Below are positions 26,101 to 34,477 of a DNA stretch of 55,351 bases, piece by piece (position 1 is the stretch's first letter; each line of letters begins with the position of its first letter). The DNA comes from Priapulus caudatus (Eukaryota; Priapulida; Priapulimorpha; Priapulimorphida; Priapulidae): the NCBI RefSeq assembly GCF_000485595.1, contig NW_014577722.1, positions 80,929 through 136,279 on the forward strand, written 5' to 3'. Both the position numbers and the translations under genes were made by a program. The notes beneath the pieces were generated by a model. The model was not told the origin of the DNA. It saw only the letters and a list, made by a program, of their open reading frames with translations, and did no database searches.

Positions 26101-29100
26101 GAGTGGCCGCGCTAACGTTTAAGTGTCTTCAAATTAAAGATGGAAGCTCCCATCATACGAGTAGCCACTGTAGCAACAACTATCTGCCAAGACAGAATAG
26201 CGAAAGCACTCAATCCTTTTACCCTACGCAAGCCTACAAGGCTGCGCGAATAGAGAGCTGCCACCTGTAACAATTAAAGCGCAAAAACTCACAGTACTAC
26301 AACACATGCACTGGCAGCTAGCCACTGGCGTGCATACGTTCACATCGTAACATACGACACTACCAGAATGCCATATAAATTAATCAACGATTGTAAGGAA
26401 TAAAACCTTCTTTAAACCAAATTTAGCTTTTGAAATTTCACTGCTGATATTGTAGCCTCATACATCCAGGCATGTTATAGATTCTACTAGCCAACCCAGC
26501 ATGTCAAATGTCTTTTCTACAGACAGTCAACAAATCCATGTTTAACCCTCCTCTGATGCGTCAAAAGGTTATCTGACACCTTACTCTTCGCATGTCAGCA
26601 GAAAGTACATTTCTCATGTCCATTCAATAATGCCATAAAAAATGCTAGGTCACCGCTGAAACAAAAAAGTTTTTCAATCGCTCCGTCAAGACCATGTCTC
26701 AGAAAATGTCTAAAATCTGCCCTGTGCCATGACTTTGACCTGTGACCTCCCAATTTCGGCACAGTGATGGCTTTTCCTTACCATGATGCTATACACCGAT
26801 ATCACGAGCCTAGGTCGAGCCGTTTTAGATTTGTGCCGCCAATCTGCATTTCCTCCCTATACCTTAAGTTAAGGAGTGAATGTTCCCCCCTTCTTTTTAC
26901 ACTCTTGACCTTTGACCTTTGACCCCAGCTTCGACAGCCAACTCGTTTTGACGATCCCCCCAACGCACCCGAATATCGTGACCCGTCGTCGAGCGGTTAA
27001 GATTTGTGCCCAACTGTTGAGCGACGGACGACACCGGACGGACACGACCGGTACGGAGGACGGACGGATCGGTACGACGGACGGTTCAACATCAAGCGAT
27101 TCTACAAGCCTGCCCATCTGACTATGTAGATGAAGCTCTATATGCACCAACATCTCAATATTTGGTAAACGAAATTTTCAACACAATTGTGGTCACCTGG
27201 GGTCATCTGGAGGGTCATATTGACAATCCAGTCAACTTGTGGGATATCCCAGACCACGGGCAGCCACGTCTGTACAGAGAAGGATGCCCTCTTTTGTGTT
27301 GCAAAACTCAAAGAATGTTGCTGTTCGTTTTATCTGTTTCTGCTTGCCCTGAGTAAACAATGACCACAACAATTAAAGGGATAGTAGACTCTAGGATTTT
27401 ACTGCATACAACTGTACTTACTGCATATAACAACGACTATACCCACATGTATTGTGTTACCAGTATCTATTTAATTGTGTATAATAAATTATCCACACGT
27501 CAACCGCCTACGAAATTTGAACAGCACGCATGACAACCCCTGCGACCGTGCTGCCACCCTGAAACCGTTAGCGCTTTGTCCAATTTATTTCGCATCACGT
27601 TACAGGACCGAGGGTAATCACAAAGTTGCAATGCTATATTTTACCTTAATTACTATTTAACCAGAACGACTGTCAGTTTTAGGACAAATTTATCCATAAT
27701 ATAACTGAAACTATATGTCGTTATATAAAAATATTACAATCCTTTTGCTTTAAATGATATAAATAAGAAAACACCCGTCGGTGCGGTAGCCCTGCTGGCG
27801 GCCTGAACACAGTCGGTTCTTGCTCAACTTATCAGATCGTTGCGCTTCTGAGTTGGCGCCACCATTCGTCTAGCTAATCAAAACTGTAGTCGTTAGTTTT
27901 AACAAAACATTTTTTAATAATATTGTCTCACATGGCGGGATTGAACCATGTGAAGACTTTTCACACTATGCTCGTAGCGTTAATTTTGTAACCTAAATTA
28001 ACTGGAAAATAACCCGAAACCCTAGAATGAACGACTCCTCCATTAAATAATGCATATGTATTACTACATTCTTGCGCGTGCATGAAGCACACCGTTTCAC
28101 ACCCAAACACACAATCAAAACCACGTGACATGCACATGTAAAACCATCTTCAACATCGTGTTATCACAGATAGTCTATTCAGGAGTAACCAGGGTCTTTA
28201 ATAAACAGACTGTTCCATTTGCATATGGAGTTAGGCATGATATAACTGGCACTCCAATGGATAAATTGCCAACTGTTCTCGTTAGTTAGACCGCGGTGTC
28301 GGCTCTATAAGTCTTGCCTACACAGGTTTATTATGATCGCTCGGCTACAGCAACATACTATGCACCTTATATATTATTATATAATTAGAAGTATCGAGAA
28401 ATAGCGAAGGAGTGCTGACTTCACTTACAAGGCAATACATCATTTACTAGCCTTAGCAAATACCTTACAATTTACTATGCGATCTCAACAACTTGCAGCT
28501 CAAATCGTACACAGTATCATTCCACCTCAGCATCGTGCACAATCGTTTCCTCGTATACACCTGCCTCAATGCCGGAGATACAGGATCTAAATCGTACGAC
28601 TCAACGATTATCCATTCTGCTGCCTAGCAAATTCTGACTCATAACTCGCCTAACGCTTGAACACTAATAGGCCAGATACTATAACGTCAGTACTTCACTT
28701 CTGGTGTGCCCTCGCGCGACTGCTCCAAGTTGTGCTCGCTGTGGAGACCTTGGACATTCGTACCCGAGCAGTCACCCACTCGGCCGAGACTAATCTTTGA
28801 CTTCATTTTACAGTCTTGGTATGCCCCCCAACGCACGCACATACGCCCACCGCAATCAGCAGCGAGCTCCACTCTTAATCTCCCACTTTTCTCTGAATGA
28901 CCACCAACGCATCCCTCACGCGACGCTACCGGGCGCCAAGAGCTTCAGTATAGTAGCTGCCTATTCGCTTCAAACAGTTACGCGCGATTATGGAGGAAAC
29001 ACTTTGCCTGCCCAACAGAATGAGAGAATCGGTGTCCGTACGTTTATGTCTGTATCTTCCGGATCCCGGGTGTATACGCAGGTGGAAACCGATTCTCGCA

Positions 29101-30787
29101 CGAGCCTAGGCGAATGTACTGTGTACGCACTTTGAACTCTAAGTTTGGTTGAGCTTTACGCGCCCAGTACAATCGTTTACGGTATGTCTAAGGCTAGTAA
29201 ATATTTTATTCTAACGAATTTCCCATGCTTTATTAAAGTCACATCCCTCTCCCATTACTCTAATTCCTTATTTCCTCCTATACCTTAAGTTAAGGGAGAA
29301 ATATTCCCCCTCCATTGACACATCTTGACCTTTGACCCTTAACCGCCAAATTCGACATCCCAAGTCCTTTTCACGATCCCCCCCCCCCAACGTCCCGAAT
29401 ATCAAGACCGTACGTCGAGCGGTTAAGATTTGTGCCCAACTGTTGACGGACGCACGGATGGATGCACGGACGGACGGACAATCATGCGATTCTACAAGCT
29501 GCACCCGACTTCGTCAGCTGAGCTAAAAATCGATCTACCTACCTATCTAGCTATCCATCCATCCATCTTTCTATTGCTCTATCTATCTATCTATCGCTCT
29601 ATCTATATATCTATCTACCTACCTACTAGCTCTAGTACTATAGCCCGCGTACATTGACTGCCGCAGGGCTATAGCACATTGTCGGCTGGAAATAACAACT
29701 GCAACCTGTCACCACCTGTCCCCACGAAAAATGGATCGCAAAACGCAAAATTATCGGGCTTTTTAACACTTATCTATCTACGTGGACATCTCACCTATCT
29801 TTTTGAACACTTTACACAACTTTACACCATGTATTTATCCTTTTATTCCACAAAGTAAGCACTACTGGAAATTCCCGTTTGAAATTCTGGCGTGCGTACA
29901 CGTGACGTCACCGGTATTGTATAATATACATGGACCGGATCTGTAAGCAAAACACATGGCATGTATATACAATACCGGTGACGTCACGTGTATGCACGCC
30001 AGAATGCGCACTACAACATTTTTTGGACAAGCAAGAGTCAGTGAAAGTCTTATCTTTATTTTTGAAAAAAAAAATTGTGAGGGCTGGTTAAAAAACTGTT
30101 GTTACCAGCCTTCTAGGCCGGTGCTAAAAATCTGAATTACATGCCCTGTCTTGAGGATTCACTCACTAGAGACCACTATTGTGAAAAACTAACTTTAATA
30201 CAACACCCTGCAAAGAAACAACAACTGACATGTACCTCAATGAAACGCACCTCAAACAGTCGAGTGCACTTATGTACTTTGGAGTGAACATCAACCAAGA
30301 ACCCAACTGCCACAAGAAACTTCGCATCTGGTTTGGAATCATCCACAAAACCATCAATTACCTCTTACAATTATAGAAAGATCGAGCACCAAGAAAAGGT
30401 ACTTGGGTCATTCGGATGGCCCACTGCCACGCATGCTGCGAGGAGTTGGACTGTAAAGAAGCATGGCAGAAGAAAGATCGATGCCTTCGAGTTAGACGCT
30501 TACAGCAGGTTTCTAAGAGTCAGCTAGAATGCACAAAACACCAACTAGCCCATAGTATATGAGCTTCAGTGGCAGGTCAGACACTTTGAAGCCATTCAAT
30601 GAGAAGGTGGTCTAATTACATAAAGGAACGGTCTGGCATTTCACTCTCATGCTACACCTTTGCTCCACAAAACTCGAGGCTGTGGAAGATAATCATCGAG
30701 ATGCCTGCGATATCAGGCTTTCATCAATGAGGATGGAATGCACACACACACACGCACATCTAGACTCAGAAGCACGTATGCACCTAT

Positions 30788-30870
<83 letters not shown>

Positions 30871-32466
30871 CACAGGATCTATATATCCACAACACTGCAA
30901 TATGCTTTTCATTCGCAATATCACTCTAGTTTTACATAACTCGAACATGATGAATGGTTAGCATGTTCGCCACTAAAAAATTGTCTATCTGAGCTCCTAT
31001 CTTATCTTCCTTACAATCCATTATTTTCATATTCTCCCTATTATTACTGTTATATTTTAATTAATACTCTATCTTACCTGCCACGCACCAAATGTGGTAT
31101 CGACTTTGCCTGGATCTCAGTCATGTGTGTGAAGCCCATGTCTGCTATCGCACGCAGGGTATCGTCACAGACACTGCCTCGCAGTGACTCAAACGAGCTA
31201 TCCGTCATAATCCCACTATTTCCCGCACCAGGTAGCTCATCCTCATCCTGCTACACATAAAATTCATGTTAAAATATGATGTAATATTAAAGTTCCTACT
31301 TTAACACCCTTTTTAGTTAATACACTTTTTTGCCATCTCTGTTTTATACACTCTAACCATTGAAATTACAAAACATTACATGATTTCACTTACTCTGTAT
31401 GGAAAAAGGAATAATATGGCCATCTAATCAGCACTGTTTGTGAATGCTAGAATAACTGATACTGTGTGTCGTTTATAAGTGTATACACTTCCTGTCAAAT
31501 TCATATTAATTACTTTGTCTAATTTCAATGCACCTACCTTACAAACCAGCCTTCTCAATGTTGCTTACTAACAGTCCCAATAAAAATTGGGTGCGAGTAC
31601 ACACTGTATCACACGGCAATAAAAGTAACAGTTTAGAAAAAAGATATGGTTCCTGTATGGTCTCACACCAGTAACGAGCTGAGCATGTGTATGGTCCAGC
31701 ATACGTATGAAAATGTGCAGTGTAGAAAGTATTGCCACACCAGCTTTGGCAATTGCAATTCAAATTGTAGACAACTGCTGACAAATTTATGCAGATGATT
31801 TTCAATTGAGCTTTTTATTAGTAAGCCACATCGCAAATTTTGCCTGTAAGGTTACACACTTAATAAATGACCCAAGTTGCCAGTTATTAAAGTGTAGTGT
31901 TCAATAGACATATTCTTCCTTTTAGTTGCTGCATTATACATGTATATATATATGCTGTGACATAAACTACTTGGTTAAATCATCTTGCCTATACTACTTG
32001 CCTGGGAAAATGCCAATAACTCTGACACATGACCTGCAATGAATGGAAAAATAGGACATTCGGCAATACTCACATTAACAGCACATTCTTGTGTCTGTGG
32101 ATCTTCATAGTCATAAGGTAAGGTTTCATCGTTTCCATCTCCGTTTTGAGTATCAGATTCGTGTTCCTGACCTTCCTCTAGTAGCTCCTCTTCTCTTGCC
32201 TCTTCATCTGAGACATTGTCTTTCTTCTGCCACGCACACTTAACCTTCTTTGCTAGTTTCTTACTAGGTGAGGCCTGACTTTCTAGCTTTCGTTTCTTCT
32301 TCTTCTTCGTTGTCTGCTTGGGCACTACAGGACTCGTGGTGGTCACATCAGCATCCTGAGGTTCTGTCGCATCTGCCTTCTTTTTCTTTGTCCTTTTCTT
32401 CTTATTTTTTATTGAGTTTGTGTTAGCAAGTGACATCTGTGATACCTTTGCATCCATCACATTCAT
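10976..32466 (-). CDS. DDX18: DDX18/Has1-type DEAD-box RNA helicase (whole gene, exons out of order)
   Basis: ATP-dependent RNA helicase of the DDX18/Has1 family, known in yeast and human as a nucleolar factor for 60S ribosomal subunit assembly. Eleven coding exons with matching splice phases give about 641 residues, close to the roughly 670 of human DDX18. In protein order the exons are 32074-32466, 31078-31250, 18490-18590, 18056-18255, 17740-17854, 17144-17283, 16732-16893, 27197-27348, 19735-19905, 11897-12074 and 10976-11115. All core motifs are present: Q motif, ARTGSGKT (Lys about 201), PTREL, TPGR, DEAD (about 305-308), SAT, TDVAARG and HRVGRTARG. The N-terminus is lysine-rich and the C-terminus has an RRRG-glycine tract. 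Exons 8 and 9 are physically displaced between exons 2 and 3, and exons 3-5 have damaged second copies. I infer misassembly rather than real exon shuffling. Family assignment is very secure. Confidence 0.95.
11813..11838 (+). repeat. CTA/ACT microsatellite
   Basis: CTGCTACTACTACTACTACT-type triplet run in a DDX18 intron. Confidence 0.9.
11897..12074 (-). CDS. DDX18: DDX18 exon 10: C-terminal conserved region
   Basis: Acceptor GATTACAG and donor GTATCC. Encodes [37 protein letters not shown] and [11 protein letters not shown], the DDX18-specific extension after helicase domain 2 (DUF4217-type). Phase 1 exit joins exon 11 to give a Ser codon. Reading past the donor meets a TGA 26 bases on. Confidence 0.95.
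12100..14081. other. DDX18 intron sequence up to gap, no exon found
   Basis: Exons 8 and 9 would be expected between here and 16732 but are absent. Contains a dispersed fragment near 12595-12660 (GACCGCCTGCCCTTCTGCCC) shared with 18795-18830. Its right end resembles 33880-33950 (CCACATGC/GTGC-GGAAATACATAGT). Confidence 0.6.
14082..14218. other. Assembly gap, 137 N
   Basis: Run of 137 unknown bases. The copy at 27350-27410 suggests that DDX18 exon 8 and the left end of a TTAA-flanked element belong here. Confidence 0.99.
14219..14774. mobile_element. TTAA-flanked short element X, left end lost in gap
   Basis: Matches 27377-28042 in order. The right end CCTAGAATAAACGATCCCC abuts TTAA at 14775-14778. 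The end is the reverse complement of the left terminus AGGGACAGTAGCCTCTAGG seen in other copies. No coding capacity; non-autonomous. Confidence 0.75.
14939..15614. mobile_element. hAT-like miniature transposon with 5-base duplication
   Basis: Terminal repeats CAGGGGTCGAAATTAG and CTAATTTCGACCCCTG flank 676 bases with no coding frame. TAAAC is duplicated at 14934-14938 and 15615-15619. The second copy of this locus (about 28195-28230) reads TCTTTAATAAACAGACTG with no insertion, giving an empty site. Inside are inverted GGTATCCCG blocks and a strong hairpin at 15305-15360. Confidence 0.88.
15305..15360. repeat. Near-perfect hairpin
   Basis: ATCAAGAGTAGATAATAACA and its reverse complement meet at CATG with almost no loop; arms are about 25 bases. 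Located in the middle of the hAT-like element, so it may be a nested tiny foldback insertion. Confidence 0.85.
15776..16514. mobile_element. Foldback element with about 270-base inverted arms
   Basis: The left arm starts AGAAGTAGATAATAGGGAAG and the right arm ends with its complement CTTCCCTATTATCTACTCCT. The arms (about 15776-16044 and 16243-16514) pair through most of their length, including CACAGTACATTC and CGTGCAAAATCG blocks. The centre is about 200 bases. No transposase frame. A noisy copy is at about 28388-29262. Confidence 0.85.
16732..16893 (-). CDS. DDX18: DDX18 exon 7: helicase domain 2, motif IV
   Basis: Acceptor CATTTCAG and donor GTAGGT; 162 bases, phase 0 at both ends. Encodes [20 protein letters not shown], then [17 protein letters not shown] (motif IV region) and [11 protein letters not shown]. 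The expected next residues, beginning GKQKQ, are not downstream in the local sequence but at 27348, more than 10 kb upstream. Confidence 0.95.
17144..17283 (-). CDS. DDX18: DDX18 exon 6: motif III SAT
   Basis: Acceptor TTTTTCAG and donor GTTTGT. Encodes [19 protein letters not shown], with the SAT motif coupling ATP hydrolysis to unwinding, then [19 protein letters not shown], the linker into helicase domain 2. No second copy of this exon is seen in the window. Confidence 0.95.
17740..17854 (-). CDS. DDX18: DDX18 exon 5: motif II DEAD
   Basis: Acceptor TCACAG and donor GTGAGT. Encodes [20 protein letters not shown], so the Walker B Asp-Glu-Ala-Asp is intact, then [14 protein letters not shown]. 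Ends in phase 1 and joins exon 6 to form a Lys codon before [10 protein letters not shown]. Second copy with indels at 24531-24649. Confidence 0.95.
18056..18255 (-). CDS. DDX18: DDX18 exon 4: motifs Ia, GG and Ib
   Basis: Acceptor TTTACAG and donor GTGAGA; 200 bases in phase with both neighbours. Encodes [18 protein letters not shown] (motif Ia), GLVMGGGNR (GG) and [13 protein letters not shown] (motif Ib), which together contact RNA in helicase domain 1. Second copy with indels at 24855-25063. Confidence 0.95.
18490..18590 (-). CDS. DDX18: DDX18 exon 3: Walker A (motif I)
   Basis: Acceptor TTCCAG and donor GTGATT. Contains ARTGSGKT, the ATP phosphate-binding motif I, with Arg where many family members have Lys at the position before TGSGKT. 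The tail reads [12 protein letters not shown], as in the DDX18 family. A damaged second copy lies at 25297-25393. Confidence 0.95.
18695..18800 (+). repeat. Inverted repeat partner, left
   Basis: GTACAGTAGATTAGAAAAAA through ATTTAAAAGCAGG. Its reverse complement is at 24228-24330. TA precedes CAGT(C)AGATTAG at both ends, as in Tc1/mariner-type termini, but no transposase lies between. Confidence 0.75.
19263..19684. mobile_element. Miniature transposon with GGGACACACCATGCG termini
   Basis: GGGACACACCATGCGAATTT at the left is matched by AAATTCGCATGGTGTGTCCC at the right. Internal copies of GCGGACACACCATGC and many TTCGC/GCGAA steps suggest sub-terminal repeats. No coding frame. Lies between DDX18 exon 9 and the exon 3 block. 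Confidence 0.8.
19735..19905 (-). CDS. DDX18: DDX18 exon 9: motif VI, displaced
   Basis: Acceptor TTCTTCAG and donor GTGTGA; 171 bases in clean phase 0. Encodes [20 protein letters not shown], including motif VI with its arginine finger, then [15 protein letters not shown] and [14 protein letters not shown]. It should follow exon 8 and precede exon 10, but physically it lies upstream of exon 3. The sequence itself is error-free. Confidence 0.95.
20577..20611 (+). repeat. Detached unit of the GC-rich minisatellite
   Basis: GTTATGTGCCGTCCGGCGTT followed by ATCGCAGGCGTTAGGC matches one unit of the array at 21955-23640 (compare 23478-23512). It abuts the left end of the hAT-like element, showing the element split the array. 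Confidence 0.7.
20612..21947. mobile_element. hAT-like element inserted in the minisatellite
   Basis: Left terminus GGCTCGACACTAAC followed by TGGCCGATCGGC..CACCAAAT; right part TGCCGATCGGCCACCAAATT ending GCTAGTGTCGAGC. Sub-terminal TGGTGGCCG motifs. No intact transposase seen. The flanks GCGTTAGG and GCTATAGG look like an imperfect 8-base duplication of array sequence. Confidence 0.65.
21955..23640 (+). repeat. GC-rich minisatellite with alternating ~40-base half-units
   Basis: About 1.7 kb of two alternating half-units. One reads like TGCGTTCTCGCGGGCGTATA then GGTACCTGTTATG. The other reads like TGCGTGCTCGCGCGCGTATA then TAGCTTCTGTTATG. The composite period is near 78 bases, giving roughly 21 composite units. 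Nearly every unit differs by one- or two-base indels in runs, which looks more like raw-read error than true divergence. Open frames through it are artefacts of composition. Confidence 0.88.
23885..24190 (+). repeat. Two-copy tandem duplication, about 165-base period
   Basis: GATCACATGCATCACGTTGT and GTCTGTCAGTCAATTTT... CAAGTCTGCT... GATATAAGCTATTTT occur in the same order at 23890-24010 and 24060-24175. Confidence 0.8.
24228..24330 (-). repeat. Inverted repeat partner, right
   Basis: Reverse complement of 18695-18800, ending CTAATCTGACTGTACTA exactly where the direct copy of 17541 onward begins. Confidence 0.75.
24330..25505. repeat. Duplicated block A, noisy copy
   Basis: Second copy of 17541-18700. 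It begins abruptly where the sequence switches from an inverted copy of 18695-18800 to a direct copy of 17541 onward. It ends at a G-rich run (around 25500) after which the two copies diverge completely. Confidence 0.88.
24531..25393 (-). pseudogene. Second, indel-damaged copy of DDX18 exons 3-5
   Basis: Exon 3-like (25297-25393, 97 bases against 101), exon 4-like (24855-25063, 209 against 200) and exon 5-like (24531-24649, 119 against 115) follow the same order and intron sequence as 17740-18590. The differences are nearly all one- or two-base insertions and deletions, often in runs, and they destroy the frame in all three. The introns are equally affected, so this is not a processed copy. 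It is either an unpolished read or haplotype joined into the scaffold, or a recent duplication. I favour the former. Confidence 0.85.
25562..25870 (-). repeat. SINE-like repeat, partial noisy copy cut by gap
   Basis: Starts with CCATGTTTAAACCCTCCTC and follows the 8650 copy with many indels until the 25-N gap at 25871. Confidence 0.7.
25871..25895. other. Assembly gap, 25 N
   Basis: Fixed-length 25-N spacer, typical of scaffolding where true distance is unknown. It separates two noisy repeat fragments. Confidence 0.99.
25898..26525. repeat. Dispersed repeat V, noisy copy
   Basis: Copy of 6590-7195 with frequent one-base indels, starting three bases after a 25-N gap and again followed by the SINE-like repeat. 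Confidence 0.7.
26528..27135 (-). repeat. SINE-like repeat, noisy copy
   Basis: Follows 7199-7815 in order, including the GACGGAC tract (here heavily interrupted) and GCGATTCTACAAGCCTGC. It ends just before DDX18 exon 8. Confidence 0.75.
27197..27348 (-). CDS. DDX18: DDX18 exon 8: motif V, displaced and with base errors
   Basis: Acceptor TACTCAG at 27349 and donor GTGACC. Reads [20 protein letters not shown] then [13 protein letters not shown] in clean frame. Three single-base differences then break the frame: an extra G after the GL codons, a missing C before the QYDPPDDP segment, and a missing A in the final Lys codon. The length is 152 bases where 153 would fit the neighbours. These are homopolymer-type indels inside a noisy segment, so they are probably sequencing errors rather than gene decay. 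It is the only copy of this exon in the window and it precedes exon 3 physically. Confidence 0.9.
27377..28042. mobile_element. TTAA-flanked short element X, full-length noisy copy
   Basis: Bounded by TTAA at 27373-27376 and 28043-28046. The left terminus AGGGATAGTAGACTCTAGG and right terminus CCTAGAATGAACGACTCC form a degraded inverted pair. About 670 bases, no frame. TTAA target preference is known for piggyBac-like elements, but the superfamily is not proven. Confidence 0.75.
28388..29262. mobile_element. Foldback element, noisy second copy
   Basis: Same order of blocks as 15776-16514 but about 130 bases longer through many small insertions. GAAGGAGTGCTGACTTCAC at the left and GTCACATCCCTCTCCCATTA at the right identify its ends. 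Confidence 0.75.
29266..29531 (-). repeat. SINE-like repeat, truncated copy
   Basis: Holds only the end region, from CTATACCTTAAGTTAAGG through the GACGGAC tract to GTCAGCTGAGCTAAAAATCG, then passes into a TATC microsatellite. Confidence 0.75.
29540..29625 (+). repeat. CTAT-type microsatellite
   Basis: CTATCTATCTATC and CCATCCATCC runs follow the truncated SINE-like repeat. Confidence 0.85.
29638..29678. repeat. Short palindromic element W, fragment
   Basis: CTATAGCCCGCGTACATTGA then CTGCCGCAGGGCTATAG. The same motifs are at 34171-34208 and 34957-35052. Confidence 0.6.
29884..30005. repeat. Hairpin element carrying paired CRE sites
   Basis: Arms of about 42 bases: ATTCTGGCGTGCGTACACGT and its near complement ACGTGTATGCACGCCAGAAT. 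Each arm holds the full CRE TGACGTCA (29903-29910 and 29979-29986) next to CACGTG. The loop is about 40 bases. Likely a miniature foldback element that can bring bZIP and bHLH sites. Confidence 0.8.
30400..30527 (+). pseudogene. Fragment of a non-LTR retrotransposon ORF2 C-terminus
   Basis: Reads [20 protein letters not shown] then [17 protein letters not shown] before a stop. This is the pattern typical of the end of LINE reverse transcriptases (E/R-x-W-T-x-K-K then I-x-A-F-E-x-x-x-Y-R-x-x-L-R-I-S). Only about 40 residues remain, with no other domain nearby. A dead fragment. Confidence 0.65.
30787..30870 (+). repeat. (ACGC)n microsatellite
   Basis: About twenty CACG tetramers. Open frames across it on both strands are artefacts. 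Confidence 0.95.
31078..31250 (-). CDS. DDX18: DDX18 exon 2: Q motif
   Basis: Acceptor TGTAG at 31251 and donor GTAAGA. Encodes residues 132-188 plus two bases of codon 189. Contains FESLRGSV...LRAIADMGF followed by the Q motif TEIQAKSIP, which contacts the ATP adenine in DEAD-box proteins. It ends in phase 2 and joins exactly to exon 3, which begins with the last base of an Arg codon. Confidence 0.93.
31260..32073. other. DDX18 intron 1
   Basis: About 820 bases between exons 1 and 2 (GTGAGT to TGTAG). AT-rich, with no repeat or frame recognised. Confidence 0.7.
32074..32466 (-). CDS. DDX18: DDX18 exon 1: lysine-rich and acidic N-terminal extension
   Basis: Residues 1-131. The start ATG at 32466 is the first Met after an in-frame TAA. 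The segment carries basic clusters such as [11 protein letters not shown] and TKKKKKRK, resembling nuclear/nucleolar targeting sequence, then an acidic stretch ([12 protein letters not shown]). The donor GTGAGT follows at 32073 in phase 0. A possible acceptor (TTTTCCAG) lies about 50 bases upstream, so a further 5' exon cannot be excluded, but the reading frame joining it to this Met is closed. Confidence 0.85.
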
Positions 32467-32705
32467 TGGGGAATTTTACACAAGGTTCTTTTGCTTTCTT
32501 GTCTGCCACACTTGAACTCACTGGAAAAGATTTAATTCCAAGAGTATTACTTTGTATAACCCTCAGCTAATTAGTGGGTAATAATTGCTTATGAATAATA
32601 TACATGTAAACAATGGTGAAGTTCTTTCTCATGCAGGATATATCTGTCATTCGACAAAAATAGCTGGAATCTGGTGATAGATTATTGTTCTGCCTCCAGC
32701 TACAT

Positions 32706-33070
32706 TACCCATGCAAACAAGTGCCGCAGAGCGACAGCGCTCAACTGACAGGTACTGCAGCCGGGTATTCTTCTGATAAACTCACTGGCAACCAAATCAA
32801 GTGCGCCCTCCCGCCACCGCGTTCGTGCTCACAGAATATATCTAGGATACTACTAATACCAGGGTTCTCCAAGAGCACGTATAGCCTGGCGGCCCGCCAG
32901 GCTATCGTCGAGCCCCGCCATCCTAAAATGCACCCGCCAGTCTAAATATCATAGCCGCCATGCTAAATATCATAGCCCCCGGACCCCCTAGCACGCAAAC
33001 CGCCTTCGGCGATTTGCAACTAGGACCGTAAAGGCAGCACCCGCCATGCTATAATGAAAAAGCTTGGAGA
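32706..33070. repeat. Transposon-like remnant upstream of DDX18
   Basis: TGCCGCAGAGCGACAGCGCT recalls repeat V. From 32860, CCAGGGTTCTCCAAG...GGCGGCCCGCCAGGCTAT to AGCTTGGAGAACCCTG at 33060-33076 forms a terminal inverted pair (AGGGTTCTCCAAG), enclosing CGCCATGCTAAATATCATAG repeats. That makes a miniature hAT-like element at about 32861-33076. Confidence 0.6.
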
Positions 33071-33076
33071 ACCCTG

Positions 33077-34140
33077 AATACAGATCTAAAATCTATGATA
33101 GCTAGGCTTTGCTATACCAGTAGTACAGTAATAAAGATACAGCTGTGTAACTTTAATGACTTCGCTATATTAACATGTTATCATGGATATGCGTCGAGCG
33201 CGAGAGTAGTTGTGGTGGTGGGGGCTCTAATAGCAAAAGCAGTTGCAGCGAGATGGCGAGTGGTATAACGTTGAAATTGATTGCTACATGTGCAAGTACC
33301 ATTAACTGTCTCTGATGCTTGAATAGTGGAACGATACGTTTGATACCGTAAACTCAATTTTTCTATTTATTTTTAAAGCTAACATGGCTTGCATGTTATG
33401 TTATTGGCATAGAAATAATATAGATAACCCTGGTTATTTATATTATTTCGATGGTTATTGGTATCCTTGGTTTTATTGAAAGTTAATATAAGTATGAAAG
33501 ACATGTATTTATGCATACTACATTTTAAAAAAGAAGTAGAAATTGTATTAATATAAGAAGAATAGAATTACGTCATTATGGTTTAGTTTGCACAAGATTA
33601 ACAAATTTAACTAATAAAAATATGGAGTAAAAATTAAAAGTATGTACTTCAAGTGTGTTTGTACATTTCAGCATCTGGCTCTGTGTGCACCAAGTGCCAC
33701 TATCGCCTGGGCAAAATGATGTCCGAATCACAAATGCTACCAACAGCATCAGGTAAGAAGAACATGAGTGTAATTCGTTAATTGGATTTTTAATAAATAT
33801 ATAAATATTACTGATATTACTTATGGATATATCTGGTTCTATATTCTCTATTTGTGGCAACGTCAAGGGCAAACTCGCGCCAACACAACCCGCCGACCCG
33901 TCCACGTGCGGAAATACATAGTTCCCGCTGACTGGCGCTGCTGCAGCGCCACCAAAAATGGCCGTTTTATGTTCATAAATAATGTTCGTTCACAAGAAAT
34001 ATCGCAAGTAGACAATTGCAACGATAGTTAGAGGTTAAATTTTAGTAGCGAATATAACTTAAGACATATTCACTTCAGATAAGCGTAAAGCAGCATTAAT
34101 TGCCTACCACAGACGTTTTATAGCCGTGAGTAAGCGTGAC
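33077..34140. other. Intergenic sequence without recognised gene
   Basis: AT-rich. Near 33880-33950 it carries a fragment shared with 13980-14080. No protein-like frame. Confidence 0.5.
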
Positions 34141-34394
34141 TAAGTTGGTCCCGCGCATCCGTAAGAAAGATCCTATAGCCCTGCGGCAACCGTATGCGGG
34201 CTATAGCCTAGTAGTAGTAGTACTAGTAGTATAAATACTAGAGCCCTAATGAATGACATGAAATGTTATTTCGTATTTGAAACTTCAGATTTTTATTTAG
34301 TGATCAGTATATTACTATAATACTAGATCAGTACATGTGGGTATATGTCACGTGTAATACTAGGCCTACTACAGTACAAATCATACGATTCAAT

Positions 34395-34445
34395 TACTAC
34401 TAGTAGTACTAGTAGTACTAGTAGTACTAGTAGTACTAGTACTAC

Positions 34446-34477
<32 letters not shown>

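Noticed and set aside
30649-30939. His/Ala/Arg-Thr repeat protein over the ACGC tract
   Set aside because: It is the translation of a tetranucleotide microsatellite; the opposite strand is equally open.
10976-32466. Genuine exon shuffling or trans-splicing of DDX18
   Set aside because: Possible in principle, but the gaps, duplicated blocks and indel-rich copies give a simpler assembly explanation.
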